Of a stretch of 64,000 nucleotides of DNA, positions 54,233-63,310 are shown one piece after another. How positions within the stretch are numbered: position 1 is the first letter of the stretch; each line of letters starts with the position of its first letter. The stretch covers positions 620,001-684,000 of the forward strand of contig NZ_JBHFPV010000001.1 in assembly GCF_042611095.1 (NCBI RefSeq), in the 5' to 3' direction. The notes under the pieces are model-generated. The model searched no databases. It was not told the origin of the DNA and was given only the letters and a program-made list of their open reading frames with translations. Origin of the DNA: Meishania litoralis (GTDB lineage: Bacteria > Bacteroidota > Bacteroidia > Flavobacteriales > Flavobacteriaceae). The position numbers were made by a program, and so were the translations under genes.

Positions 54233-55039
54233 TTAAATTATCGATGCTATCGATGTTTCCAGTTTCTTCTTGACCGATGCATCCAATTCTTTGGAACGCA
54301 TAAGTTTCTTGAACGGTTCAATCGATCTTTTCTCTTGCAAAGCCACCATTAGATTGGCCAGTGTCACTTGAACGATAGGCGAATCTTGTTTTACTATAGA
54401 CTGTACCAAACCTTCCCGCACCAAAGGCTCGTCGAGATAGTTGGTCAATGATTCTATGGCGGCCAAACGTACATTTACATTGGCATCATTGTTCAATGTC
54501 TGTAACAAGGCATTGATTACCTTTTCGTCGACCTTTGCAATTTTATTGGCCTCATTGATACCTTGCAGCCGTTTGTTGGCCGAAGGCTGATCCAATAAGG
54601 TGAGTACCAGTTTTTCACGTACGGCTTCGGTTTCACCGTTTTCGACGACCGTAGTCTTTACAAACCTCTCGGATTCACTTTCGGAATTTAAATAATAACC
54701 TAAACCAACTCCCAAGACAAGCAATAAAATGCCATAGGCCATCTGCGGTTTCCAAAGGATTTCGACAAATGTGGCCAACCAATCTCTGGAATTTCCTTTG
54801 GACTTTTCGACTTTTTCGATTTCACCGTGGAGCATCTCAAAAAAGCGCCCGTCCATCGCTTCGGAAGGCTCGGGAACTTTGCCTTCGCCAAGTCCATTCC
54901 AAGTTTGTTCCAAGGTTTCAAACTGTTCTCGATGTTCAGGATTCGCTTGCAGGAATTCTTCGAACCCTCTTCTTTCATCCTCGTTCAAAGTATCCGTCAG
55001 ATACTCCATCATCGCTATTTCAAACTTTTCCTTATCCAT
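54233..55039 (-). CDS. Anti-sigma-factor-like membrane protein with HEAT repeats
   Basis: A 268-residue protein with an N-terminal cytoplasmic helical region resembling anti-sigma factors (about 1-60, containing M-E-Y-L-T-D-T-L-N-E-D-E-R), one membrane helix at about 98-117 and an external domain of HEAT-type repeats (about 145-265, with N-A-L-L-Q-T-L-N-N-D-A-N-V-N-V-R-L-A-A-I-E-S-L). It is 4 bp after the ECF sigma gene and probably restrains that factor until the envelope domain senses something. There is no zinc-binding Cys/His motif, so it is not a classical ZAS anti-sigma. Confidence 0.78.
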   Translation of the reverse strand: MDKEKFEIAMMEYLTDTLNEDERRGFEEFLQANPEHREQFETLEQTWNGLGEGKVPEPSEAMDGRFFEMLHGEIEKVEKSKGNSRDWLATFVEILWKPQMAYGILLLVLGVGLGYYLNSESESERFVKTTVVENGETEAVREKLVLTLLDQPSANKRLQGINEANKIAKVDEKVINALLQTLNNDANVNVRLAAIESLTNYLDEPLVREGLVQSIVKQDSPIVQVTLANLMVALQEKRSIEPFKKLMRSKELDASVKKKLETSIASII

Positions 55040-55043
55040 AGTA

Positions 55044-55598
55044 TCAACTATTTTCCAATTGCAAAAAAATGCTGCGCAGATCGTTCAAGGCCCTATGGGC
55101 CTTTACCTTGGCCGCTCCTTCACTACAACCCAACATCTCCCCTATCTCGCTGAACTTAATTTCTTTGTATTTACTTAAAATCAATATTTCACGTTTTTCT
55201 AACGGTAATTTCTGCATGGCCCTGTTCAACAACGATACCGAATCATTTTGATCCATTATAGAATTCAAATCCTTGTCATCGTACAGTTTGTATTCCACTG
55301 AATCCAAATCGCTGTGCCTATTTTCGTTCTTGTTCTTTCGGTAATAATCATAATTCACATTACGGGCCGTCTTGAACATCCAGGCACTATAAGACCCTTC
55401 TCCTGTGAAGGTATACCTGTATTTCAGCATTCTTACGAAAACATTCTGTACCAGATCCTCGCTAATAGCGGCATTGTTGTTCATGTTATAAAAGAACCCG
55501 AACAATCTTTTTTTATGGCGCTCGTACAGAAGGCCGAGTTTATCGAACTCGCCGGATTTTACTTTAAGCATCAATGCGTTATCGGTCAGCTGCTGCAT
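55044..55598 (-). CDS. ECF-type sigma-70 family RNA polymerase sigma factor
   Basis: A 184-residue sigma factor with region 2 (about 20-90: D-L-V-Q-N-V-F-V-R-M-L-K, then F-T-G-E-G-S-Y-S-A-W-M-F-K-T-A-R-N) and region 4 (about 130-180: L-P-L-E-K-R-E-I-L-I-L-S-K, then S-E-I-G-E-M-L-G-C-S-E-G-A-A-K-V-K-A-H-R-A). It starts a four-gene minus-strand operon that also encodes its likely anti-sigma factor and two exported repeat proteins. No TAnnTTTG promoter is seen upstream, which would fit self-controlled transcription, but this is inference. Confidence 0.93.
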   Translation of the reverse strand: MQQLTDNALMLKVKSGEFDKLGLLYERHKKRLFGFFYNMNNNAAISEDLVQNVFVRMLKYRYTFTGEGSYSAWMFKTARNVNYDYYRKNKNENRHSDLDSVEYKLYDDKDLNSIMDQNDSVSLLNRAMQKLPLEKREILILSKYKEIKFSEIGEMLGCSEGAAKVKAHRALNDLRSIFLQLENS

Positions 55599-55687
55599 TT
55601 TTTTGTCTTCAAAAGGGTAAACCGAGGTTTTTGGAAAAGGTTACAAAAAATTCAAAATTTCTTTTAAGGTAGTTTTTTCGAACAAAA

Positions 55688-55710
55688 AACGCCACCTGAT
55701 CGGTGGCGTT
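55688..55710 (-). terminator. Terminator after the M61 peptidase gene
   Basis: A 9-bp stem AACGCCACC/GGTGGCGTT around TGATC. On the minus strand it is followed by a run of six T, so it ends the M61 gene before the sigma operon. Confidence 0.9.
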
Positions 55711-55735
55711 ATAAATTTAAAGAAACGAGTATCAT

Positions 55736-57610
55736 TTAGCCTTTGAGCCATGCTTCCCGAAGTGCTGATTGTTCGGTACTTGAACCTTCAGCGGTAACTA
55801 TTTCATCTACCATTAAAGTCGGGCTTCCCACTTTGCCTTCCACAGCAATTTCTTCCCCATCGCGATCGACTGTCATCTTAATTTCCGTATCGGGTGTCCA
55901 TCCAAAGCTTTGTCCTATTATCGGGCGAATCGCCTCCAAGTTGATGGGTGTGTCGTTGATGCTCTTGATGACATCACCGCCCTGAAGACCCAATTCTTTA
56001 TAGAAAGTGCTCAATTCGATTCCCTTTCGAACAAAAACGGCATTGTCATTAGACTGATCGACATCGATAAAAGGAACCTCACCATCAAGAAAATAACCGG
56101 TCTGCTTTTCCGAAGTTGTTGTTTCAAGACCAACTTTGGCCAGATAATGGGCATAGTCTATTGGCGTATCGCCGATAACGTGTGTTTCAAAAAACTCCCG
56201 CACTTCAGGGTAGGTCATCGCAACAATCTCTTCGATCAAATTTTCATCTTTGAACGGTGTATTGTTGCCATATTTCTTCGAAAGCTCTTTCATCATCCAT
56301 AGCACTCCCTTTTCACCATTGCTTTTCTCACGCAGCAATATATCAAGGGCCATATTGATCAATGCCCCTTTTTCATATACATTGGCATAATTTGCCTTAT
56401 AAGGTTCCTCTAAAATATTTTGGCTCATCACGGTAAACGACATCGCATCGTCATAAGATTTTGCATTGTTTATTTTGCCGATGATGCGCTCATAAAATTC
56501 CGTCTCATCGATCAACCCTTGCTGTATCTGAAACAAATTGGCAAAATATTCGGTGGTACCTTCGTACATCCAAAGATGTTGTGACATTTTCGGGTCGTTG
56601 AAATCAAAATACTGAATCTCTTCTGAATGAACGTTCAACGGGGTAACGATATGAAAGAACTCGTGTGAGACCACATCGACCATTGCCTGTTCCAATGCTT
56701 CTTTTTGCATCACTTCGGGCAGGACCACGACCGTTGAAGTATGATGTTCCAAAGCTCCAAACCCATTGGCATCAGTATCCCCCATTTCAGACAGGTACAA
56801 CAAAATGTTATATTCTTTTGTACCATCGACATCGCCCAAAAAGGTTTTTTGGGCGGCCATCATTTTTTCCATACGTTCTCTCAAACCAGAGGCCGTGTAC
56901 GTTCCATTTGGAGAATACACGCTTAACGTAACGGTAATATCATTGATCTTGAAAGATTCTGTGTTCGGTCTTGAATATAATATCGGATTGTCGATGACGT
57001 CGAAATAACGACTCGCCAAGAAAACCTCTATATTCGGATCATCGGTTTCGGTTTTCTTTGTTAGGGATGTGGTAGATTCCAATCCTGTTGGCTTTTTGAC
57101 CGATAGTTCGTAAGGCACCTCCTTAAGACCATCAAAATAGCCCACAAAACCATGTAGGTTCAGCATGAAATTTTCACCCTTTAGAATATTCGTGCCTGCC
57201 GGGGAAAATACGGCCTCGTCAATTTCGTTTTCGGAATCGTAGGTATCGTTGACCCAGTAGGTAACCTTGTCCAGGTTTTTTCCGTTCGAAATGTTCCAGG
57301 TATTATCATCGGCCTTAGAAACGACCAGTTCTTTTCCATCATAATCCAAAGCCTTAAGACCTTCGATATACTTACCGTAGTTGTCACTGCTATAAGTACC
57401 CGGAACCGTTTTGGGTATATAAAACGAAACCGTTTCTTGAGCAAAGGCGCCAGGATCGATCTCGACCATGACCTTATCGTCAACAATATTGTCAATATCC
57501 AAAATGGCACTGATCGGAGTTTTGTCGGCTGCAGGGATCGACTTTGCAGCACTACAGCCGTATAGCATGCCAACAACAAGCATTATTATTCCTAATTTTC
57601 TGATCATCAT
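55736..57610 (-). CDS. M61 family metallopeptidase with PDZ domain, lipoprotein
   Basis: A 624-residue exported peptidase. The lipobox is M-L-Y-G-C (Cys19). The zinc site H316-E-F-F-H320 is followed by Glu350 in W-M-Y-E-G-T-T-E-Y-F as third ligand, the M61 (glycyl aminopeptidase) pattern. A PDZ domain occupies about 520-600 (with G-L-Q-G-G-D-V-I-K-S-I-N). It probably trims peptides in the periplasm or at the surface. It stands alone, with pyrH divergent and a terminator downstream. The ATG pair at the start (Met-Met) makes the exact first codon uncertain by one. Confidence 0.92.
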   Translation of the reverse strand: MMIRKLGIIMLVVGMLYGCSAAKSIPAADKTPISAILDIDNIVDDKVMVEIDPGAFAQETVSFYIPKTVPGTYSSDNYGKYIEGLKALDYDGKELVVSKADDNTWNISNGKNLDKVTYWVNDTYDSENEIDEAVFSPAGTNILKGENFMLNLHGFVGYFDGLKEVPYELSVKKPTGLESTTSLTKKTETDDPNIEVFLASRYFDVIDNPILYSRPNTESFKINDITVTLSVYSPNGTYTASGLRERMEKMMAAQKTFLGDVDGTKEYNILLYLSEMGDTDANGFGALEHHTSTVVVLPEVMQKEALEQAMVDVVSHEFFHIVTPLNVHSEEIQYFDFNDPKMSQHLWMYEGTTEYFANLFQIQQGLIDETEFYERIIGKINNAKSYDDAMSFTVMSQNILEEPYKANYANVYEKGALINMALDILLREKSNGEKGVLWMMKELSKKYGNNTPFKDENLIEEIVAMTYPEVREFFETHVIGDTPIDYAHYLAKVGLETTTSEKQTGYFLDGEVPFIDVDQSNDNAVFVRKGIELSTFYKELGLQGGDVIKSINDTPINLEAIRPIIGQSFGWTPDTEIKMTVDRDGEEIAVEGKVGSPTLMVDEIVTAEGSSTEQSALREAWLKG

Positions 57611-57737
57611 ATATAAAGTTATCGGTTTTAAAGCGCTGCAAGATTATAAAATTCAGTACACATGAAGGACATTATTATGAAATAATTAAGGATTCTTTTA
57701 CGCCTAACCTTACCTGCTCTCCATAATTTTTTTTGAC

Positions 57738-57745
57738 TATTTTTG
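57738..57745 (+). promoter_or_regulatory. -7 promoter box of pyrH-frr
   Basis: TATTTTTG matches TAnnTTTG and lies 20 bp before the pyrH ATG, predicting a short leader. The -33 region lacks a clear TTTG. Confidence 0.5.
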
Positions 57746-57765
57746 TTCTGAATTAAACACGACCG

Positions 57766-58473
57766 ATGCAATACAAACGAATACTTTTAAAACTTAGCGG
57801 CGAGGCCTTAATGGGCGAAAAGCAATACGGAATAGACGGTAAGCGGCTCGCCGAATATGCTCAGGAAATCAGGGAAGTAGTCGAAAAAGGAATCGAAGTT
57901 GCCATTGTAATCGGGGGAGGAAATATCTTTAGGGGCCTGGCAGGTGCAAGCAGCGGTATGGATCGCGTTCAAGCAGACCACATGGGCATGCTGGCGACGG
58001 TCATCAATGGTTTGGCCCTTCAAAGCGCATTGGAAATTCAAGGAGTGCAGACGAGATTGCAATCGGCCATTCAGATCAATGAGGTCGCAGAACCTTTTAT
58101 TCGCAGAAAGGCAATGCGACATTTGGAAAAGGGCAGGGTCGTTATTTTTGGTGGAGGTACGGGCAATCCGTATTTCACAACTGATTCGGCGGCAGTCTTG
58201 CGAGCGATTGAAATGGAAGCCGATGTTATTTTAAAAGGTACCCGGGTCGATGGTATCTATACCTCAGACCCCGAAAAAGACTCTAACGCGACCAAATTCG
58301 ATACGATATCTTTTAACGATGTTCTTAGAAAAGGGTTAAAGGTGATGGACACGACCGCCTTTACCTTAAGTCAGGAAAACCAATTACCCATTATCGTGTT
58401 CGATATGAACAAAAAGGGAAATTTGGCGAAAATCTTGGAAGGTCAAAATATTGGTACGATAGTAAATCTATAA
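57766..58473 (+). CDS. pyrH: UMP kinase
   Basis: A 235-residue amino acid kinase-fold enzyme that phosphorylates UMP to UDP, of normal length. It shows K-R-I-L-L-K-L-S-G-E-A-L-M-G at the start, G-G-G-N-I-F-R-G for nucleotide binding, D-H-M-G-M-L-A-T and V-F-G-G-G-T-G-N-P-Y-F-T-T-D, then L-K-G-T-R-V-D-G-I-Y. It precedes frr by 43 bp, the conserved gene order. Identification is secure. Confidence 0.98.
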   Translation: MQYKRILLKLSGEALMGEKQYGIDGKRLAEYAQEIREVVEKGIEVAIVIGGGNIFRGLAGASSGMDRVQADHMGMLATVINGLALQSALEIQGVQTRLQSAIQINEVAEPFIRRKAMRHLEKGRVVIFGGGTGNPYFTTDSAAVLRAIEMEADVILKGTRVDGIYTSDPEKDSNATKFDTISFNDVLRKGLKVMDTTAFTLSQENQLPIIVFDMNKKGNLAKILEGQNIGTIVNL

Positions 58474-58516
58474 CTCCGGTACAATTTGTGCTTATCATAT
58501 TATTAAAGTTTTACAT

Positions 58517-59071
58517 ATGAATGAGGAAATTACATTTATTCTAGATGCCGCCAAGGAAAGTATGGATGCAGCGATCACCCATTTAGAGAAGGAATTCGTT
58601 AAGATCAGGGCAGGCAAGGCAAGCCCTTCGATGTTGTCTAATGTCAAGGTAGATTATTATGGTTCGCAAACACCATTGTCACAAGTATCGAACATCAATA
58701 CTCCCGATGCCCGTACGATTTCGGTACAACCTTGGGAAAAATCTCTGTTGTCTGAAATAGAAAAGGCCATTATGAACGCTAATCTGGGGTTCAACCCGAT
58801 GAACAATGGCGATTTGATCATAATCAACGTACCGCCGCTTACAGAAGAGCGAAGGATACAATTGGTCAAACAGGCCAAAGCCGAGGCCGAAGATGCAAAA
58901 GTTGGCGTTAGAAATGCCAGACAAGATGCCAACAAAGAAATTCGAGAGCTCGATATTTCTGAAGACCTCGAAAAAAATGCCGAAACCGATGTACAAGAAC
59001 TTACCGATACCTATATCAAGAAAATTGATAATTTTCTAGGGGTAAAAGAGGCTGAGATCATGAAGGTGTAA
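58517..59071 (+). CDS. frr: Ribosome recycling factor
   Basis: A 184-residue RRF, of normal length, which with EF-G splits the post-termination ribosome. Typical segments are L-E-K-E-F-V-K-I-R-A-G-K-A-S-P (about 23-37), I-S-V-Q-P-W-E-K and V-P-P-L-T-E-E-R-R. It is the second gene of pyrH-frr and is followed by a terminator 23 bp beyond its stop codon. Confidence 0.98.
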   Translation: MNEEITFILDAAKESMDAAITHLEKEFVKIRAGKASPSMLSNVKVDYYGSQTPLSQVSNINTPDARTISVQPWEKSLLSEIEKAIMNANLGFNPMNNGDLIIINVPPLTEERRIQLVKQAKAEAEDAKVGVRNARQDANKEIRELDISEDLEKNAETDVQELTDTYIKKIDNFLGVKEAEIMKV

Positions 59072-59094
59072 TCACGTTACCAAAAAGTTTTTAG

Positions 59095-59117
59095 GCGACC
59101 AATGGTCGCTTTTTTTT
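59095..59117 (+). terminator. Terminator after frr
   Basis: A 6-bp stem GCGACC/GGTCGC around AAT is followed by eight T. The rest of the 279-bp spacer to the next gene holds only the promoter box at 59237-59244. Confidence 0.92.
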
Positions 59118-59236
59118 GTTTGAATGTTCTTTTGCTTCAACACGGCATCCCACCAATATTTTTATATCCAAAAGAAAAAATCAATATTCATTACGGAATA
59201 AAAACAGCCGTTCTAGGAACACAATCTTGCATTTTC

Positions 59237-59244
59237 TACCTTTG
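59237..59244 (+). promoter_or_regulatory. Candidate -7 box of the RND exporter gene
   Basis: TACCTTTG matches TAnnTTTG. It lies 106 bp before the ATG at 59351, giving a leader of about 100 bases. The -33 element is unclear. Confidence 0.4.
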
Positions 59245-59350
59245 CCCTGTTTTTGGCAAGGAAAAAGACCATGTCATATCGCGGGCTTACTTCGAACCGA
59301 TGGCTATATAGGGTATTAATTATTGGCAAAAGCAAAAGTCGCATTCTAAA

Positions 59351-61765
59351 ATGGTAGCTAAACTAACACAAGGTTTTTGGGCAAGAACTGCACGGATCAT
59401 CTTACGCAATCGTATTTTGATCTTGTTTTTGGTAGCGGCCTTTACCTTTTTCATGGGCCTTCAGTGGGATAAAATGCGCTTTAGTAGTTCTCAAGCAAAC
59501 CTATTGCCAGATGAGCACCCTGTTAATGTTCAGTACCAATCATTTTTGAACCAATTCGGCGAGGAAGGCAATGTTATTGCCTTCGCCATTCGCGACAGCA
59601 GTCTTTTTACCACTGAAAACTTCAATCGCTGGAACAAGCTCAGCAAACAATTGGCTGCTTTCCCCGAAGTTGATTTTGTCATTTCAACGGATAATCTTCA
59701 AGAATTGAAAAAGGACAATACAAAGCAAGAATTTGTATTGGATGCCCTTATCAAATCTCCCATAAAGTCGCAATCGGAATTGGACACCATCACCAAACAT
59801 CTTTTTAACGATTTACCTTTCTACGACAATCTATTGTACAATGCAGAAAGTCGAACGGTTCGTACCGTATTGTATTTAGACAAGGATATTGTCAATACCT
59901 CTGTACGCAAAGATTTTGTTCTAAAAGATCTTACCACGTTAATAAATGATTTTGAAATGGAGACCGGTCTCGATGTCCATGTCTCTGGCATGCCCTATAT
60001 TCGAACCCTAAACTCGCAGAATATCATTGACGAGATCGGCAAATTCATTCTTGCCGCGTTGGGTGTGACCTCGCTTATTTTCTTTTTCTTTTTCAGAAGT
60101 TTCCGTGCCACTATCATATCGATGTTCGTTGTTATCATCGGTGTAATGTGGGCTTTCGGATTTTTGGGACTGTTGCAATATGAAATCACGGTACTTACCG
60201 CTTTGATTCCTCCCCTGATCATTGTGATCGGAATTCCAAATTGTATTTTTTTGATCAATAAATACCAACAAGAGGTAAAAAAACATGGAAATCAGGCCCT
60301 CTCTTTACAACGGGTCATCTCCAAAATCGGAAATGCCACATTGATGACCAATGTGACCACGGCTTCCGGTTTTGCAACATTCATAATTACCGACAGTAAA
60401 CTCTTGAAAGAATTTGGTATCGTAGCCTCGATCAATATCATAGGAATTTTTATCATTTCACTTCTTGTCATCCCTATTGTATACAGTTTCATGTCGCTTC
60501 CGAAAACGAAGCACTTGAAACACCTTAACAAACGTTGGATCGATGCCTTTGTCAATTGGATGGAACACCTCGTTCGTGAAAAACGAATATCGGTTTATAT
60601 CGTATCGATCGCTTTGTTGGTCATCAGCATCATTGGCATATATCAGATAAAGATATCGGGCAGCCCCATTGAAGATATGCCCAAAAACAAACAGTTTTTC
60701 AAGGACATTCGTTTTTTTGAGGAAGAATTTGATGGCATTATGCCCGTTGAAATCGTGGTCGATACCAAAAGTCCAAAAGGTATAATGAAACCTGCTACCC
60801 TCAAGCGGATGGATCAATTAAGCGATGTGGTCGAAGAAATTCCAGAACTATCAAGACCCGTCTCAGTGGTCAACTTGGTCAAATATAGTAAACAGGCCTT
60901 TTACAACGGCATACCGAAGTACTATCAATTACCCACAACGCAAGAGCATAATTTCATCATGCAGGTGGCCGCTAAATCATCGGGAAATAGTAATCTTTTA
61001 AAAAGTTTTGCCGATAGTACCGGACAAATTGCACGGATTACGACATTTATGAAAGATGTCGGCACCGAACGTATGGAAGCTATCGAAAGTCGACTTCAAG
61101 AGAATATCGATAAATTTTTTCCGTCCGAGCGATATGACGTATATATGACAGGCAGTGCGCTTATTTTTCTAAAGGGCACCAAATATCTGGTCAAGAACCT
61201 AGTGCTTTCGTTGGCGTTTGCCATATTTCTGATCGCACTTTTTATGGCATACCTCTTTCGTTCTTTTCGCATGATCATTATTTCGCTCATACCCAATTTA
61301 CTGCCATTGGTAATTACTGCAGGGGTCATGGGCTTTGTAGGCGTACCGATCAAGCCATCGACTATTCTGGTCTTCAGTATTGCCTTCGGCATTTCGGTTG
61401 ACGACACCATACATTTTTTGGCCAAATATCGCCAAGAATTGATTGCCAACAAATGGCGGATCCAGAAGTCTGTTTATGCAGCTTTGCGCGAAACGGGTGT
61501 CAGTATGTTCTACACTTCAATTGTACTCTTTTTCGGTTTTTCGGTATTCACCATATCGAATTTTGGGGGCACGGTCGCCCTTGGGGCGTTGGTTTCGGCA
61601 ACACTTCTATTTGCCATGCTCGCCAATCTTGTATTGTTACCTTCATTATTACTTTCGTTGGAGCGTAGCATTGCCAATAAAGAAGTTTTGAAAAAACCAC
61701 AGATCGATATTTTGCCCAAAGAAGAAATGCGGCGTGGCAAGAATGTCGACGATGGCACTTCATAA
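59351..61765 (+). CDS. RND/MMPL-type membrane exporter
   Basis: An 804-residue transporter with the two-fold layout of the RND superfamily: a helix at about 20-38, a large external loop, five to six helices at about 225-385, a helix at about 415-435, a second external loop, and the last helices at about 610-780. The second membrane half contains G-I-S-V-D-D-T-I-H-F-L, a common MMPL signature with paired aspartates for proton coupling. It may export lipids or hopanoid-like compounds; substrate unknown. No membrane fusion protein is next to it. It lies 71 bp before asnS, which has its own promoter box. Confidence 0.88.
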   Translation: MVAKLTQGFWARTARIILRNRILILFLVAAFTFFMGLQWDKMRFSSSQANLLPDEHPVNVQYQSFLNQFGEEGNVIAFAIRDSSLFTTENFNRWNKLSKQLAAFPEVDFVISTDNLQELKKDNTKQEFVLDALIKSPIKSQSELDTITKHLFNDLPFYDNLLYNAESRTVRTVLYLDKDIVNTSVRKDFVLKDLTTLINDFEMETGLDVHVSGMPYIRTLNSQNIIDEIGKFILAALGVTSLIFFFFFRSFRATIISMFVVIIGVMWAFGFLGLLQYEITVLTALIPPLIIVIGIPNCIFLINKYQQEVKKHGNQALSLQRVISKIGNATLMTNVTTASGFATFIITDSKLLKEFGIVASINIIGIFIISLLVIPIVYSFMSLPKTKHLKHLNKRWIDAFVNWMEHLVREKRISVYIVSIALLVISIIGIYQIKISGSPIEDMPKNKQFFKDIRFFEEEFDGIMPVEIVVDTKSPKGIMKPATLKRMDQLSDVVEEIPELSRPVSVVNLVKYSKQAFYNGIPKYYQLPTTQEHNFIMQVAAKSSGNSNLLKSFADSTGQIARITTFMKDVGTERMEAIESRLQENIDKFFPSERYDVYMTGSALIFLKGTKYLVKNLVLSLAFAIFLIALFMAYLFRSFRMIIISLIPNLLPLVITAGVMGFVGVPIKPSTILVFSIAFGISVDDTIHFLAKYRQELIANKWRIQKSVYAALRETGVSMFYTSIVLFFGFSVFTISNFGGTVALGALVSATLLFAMLANLVLLPSLLLSLERSIANKEVLKKPQIDILPKEEMRRGKNVDDGTS

Positions 61766-61811
61766 GTCCAATAATTGGCTTTTTCAAGTCGGTTCTTTTT
61801 TATCAAAAACC

Positions 61812-61819
61812 TATCTTTG
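61812..61819 (+). promoter_or_regulatory. Candidate -7 box of asnS
   Basis: TATCTTTG matches TAnnTTTG, 17 bp before the ATG at 61837. A leader of about 10 bases is implied. The box also supports the ATG over a TTG six bases upstream. Confidence 0.5.
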
Positions 61820-61836
61820 GGGTCTAATTTTTGAAG

Positions 61837-63270
61837 ATGGTTTCAATCAGCATAAAAGAATTACTTAATAAGGAGCCCTTATCGCAAGAGGTCACCGTAA
61901 ATGGTTGGGTCAAAACCTTTAGAAGCAATCGGTTTATAGCCTTGAACGATGGTTCAACTATCAACAATATTCAATGCGTTGTAGATTTCGAGCAATTCGA
62001 TGAAGCATTGCTAAGGCAGATCAATACCGGTGCCGCTTTAACGGTAAAAGGCACTTTGGTAGAAAGCCAGGGCAAAGGGCAAAATGTTGAAATTCAGGTC
62101 AAAGATGTAACCGTTCATGGAGGTGCTGACCCTGAGACATATCCCATTCAACCCAAAAAGCACTCTTTGGAATTTTTAAGGGAAAAAGCCCATCTTCGCG
62201 TTCGCACCAACACTTTTGCCGCTGTAATGCGCGTGCGCTCGGCCTTGTCATTTGCCATTCATCAATATTTTAGAAAAAACGGATTCTATTATTTTCACGC
62301 CCCCATAATCACTGGATCCGATGCCGAGGGAGCAGGCGAAATGTTCAGGGTAACAACTTTAGATGGAAAAAACCCACCTTTAGATGGCAATGGCAATATT
62401 GATTACAAGGAAGATTTTTTTGGAAAGGAGACCAATCTGACCGTCTCTGGCCAATTGGAAGCAGAGGCCTATGCCATGGGCCTTGGCAAGGTATACACCT
62501 TCGGACCGACTTTCAGGGCCGAAAATTCGAACACTTCTAGGCACTTGGCCGAGTTTTGGATGATCGAACCAGAAATGGCCTTTTTTGATCTTGATGCCAA
62601 TATGGACCTTGCGGAAGATTTCATCAAAAGCGTAATCAAGTATATTCTTGAAAATTGTGAAGATGATCTCGTTTTCCTGGAAAAGCGATTACTCGATGAA
62701 GAAAAATCGAAACCTCAGGCCGAACGTAGTGAAATGGCCCTAATCGATAAGTTGAAGTTTATCGTGGAAAACCGTTTCAAAAGGTTGACCTATACCGAAG
62801 CAATCGAAATTCTTAAAAATTGCAAGCCCAATAAGAAGAAAAAATTCCAGTATATAATCGAGGAATGGGGAGCGGATCTGCAAAGTGAACATGAGCGTTT
62901 TCTCGTCGAAAAGCACTTTAAGTGCCCCGTAATTCTCTTCGATTACCCGGCAAATATTAAGGCCTTTTACATGCGTTTGAACGAAGATGGCAAGACGGTG
63001 CGCGCAATGGATATTTTGTTTCCCGGTATCGGTGAGATCGTTGGCGGATCGCAGCGCGAAGAACGTCTTGACATACTAAAGGAAAAGATGGCGGCCTTGG
63101 ACATACCCGAGAAAGAACTTTGGTGGTACCTTGACCTACGAAAATTCGGTACCGCCGTACATAGTGGTTTTGGCCTTGGTTTTGAAAGATTGGTTCAATT
63201 CGCTACTGGAATGGGAAATATACGGGATGTAATCCCTTTTCCACGAACCCCCCAGAATGCGGAGTTTTGA
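61837..63270 (+). CDS. asnS: Asparaginyl-tRNA synthetase
   Basis: A 477-residue class II synthetase that charges tRNA-Asn. An N-terminal OB-fold anticodon-binding domain (about 1-115, V-N-G-W-V-K-T-F-R) is followed by the catalytic core with G-S-D-A-E-G-A-G-E-M-F, F-R-A-E-N-S-N-T-S-R-H-L-A-E-F-W-M-I-E-P-E and motif 3 G-F-G-L-G-F-E-R-L. I chose the ATG at 61837 rather than the TTG at 61831 because it is a standard start with the usual S-I-K-E-L-L beginning. It precedes rpoN by 40 bp, so they may be co-transcribed. Confidence 0.97.
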   Translation: MVSISIKELLNKEPLSQEVTVNGWVKTFRSNRFIALNDGSTINNIQCVVDFEQFDEALLRQINTGAALTVKGTLVESQGKGQNVEIQVKDVTVHGGADPETYPIQPKKHSLEFLREKAHLRVRTNTFAAVMRVRSALSFAIHQYFRKNGFYYFHAPIITGSDAEGAGEMFRVTTLDGKNPPLDGNGNIDYKEDFFGKETNLTVSGQLEAEAYAMGLGKVYTFGPTFRAENSNTSRHLAEFWMIEPEMAFFDLDANMDLAEDFIKSVIKYILENCEDDLVFLEKRLLDEEKSKPQAERSEMALIDKLKFIVENRFKRLTYTEAIEILKNCKPNKKKKFQYIIEEWGADLQSEHERFLVEKHFKCPVILFDYPANIKAFYMRLNEDGKTVRAMDILFPGIGEIVGGSQREERLDILKEKMAALDIPEKELWWYLDLRKFGTAVHSGFGLGFERLVQFATGMGNIRDVIPFPRTPQNAEF

Positions 63271-63310
63271 TTTGAATTCGTTAACTTTATAAGGCACTCA
63301 ATCGACCTGT

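Noticed and set aside
55612..55640. Palindrome AAACC-GA-GGTTT upstream of the ECF sigma gene as an operator
   Set aside because: Five-base arms are short enough to arise by chance in this A+T-rich spacer, and no second copy was found near the other genes of the operon.
59102..59319. Plus-strand frames of 67-69 codons between frr and the exporter
   Set aside because: They begin within the frr terminator, span the candidate promoter box, and have no recognisable features.
61831..61836. TTG start for asnS
   Set aside because: The ATG six bases later is a standard start and fits the usual beginning of the protein.
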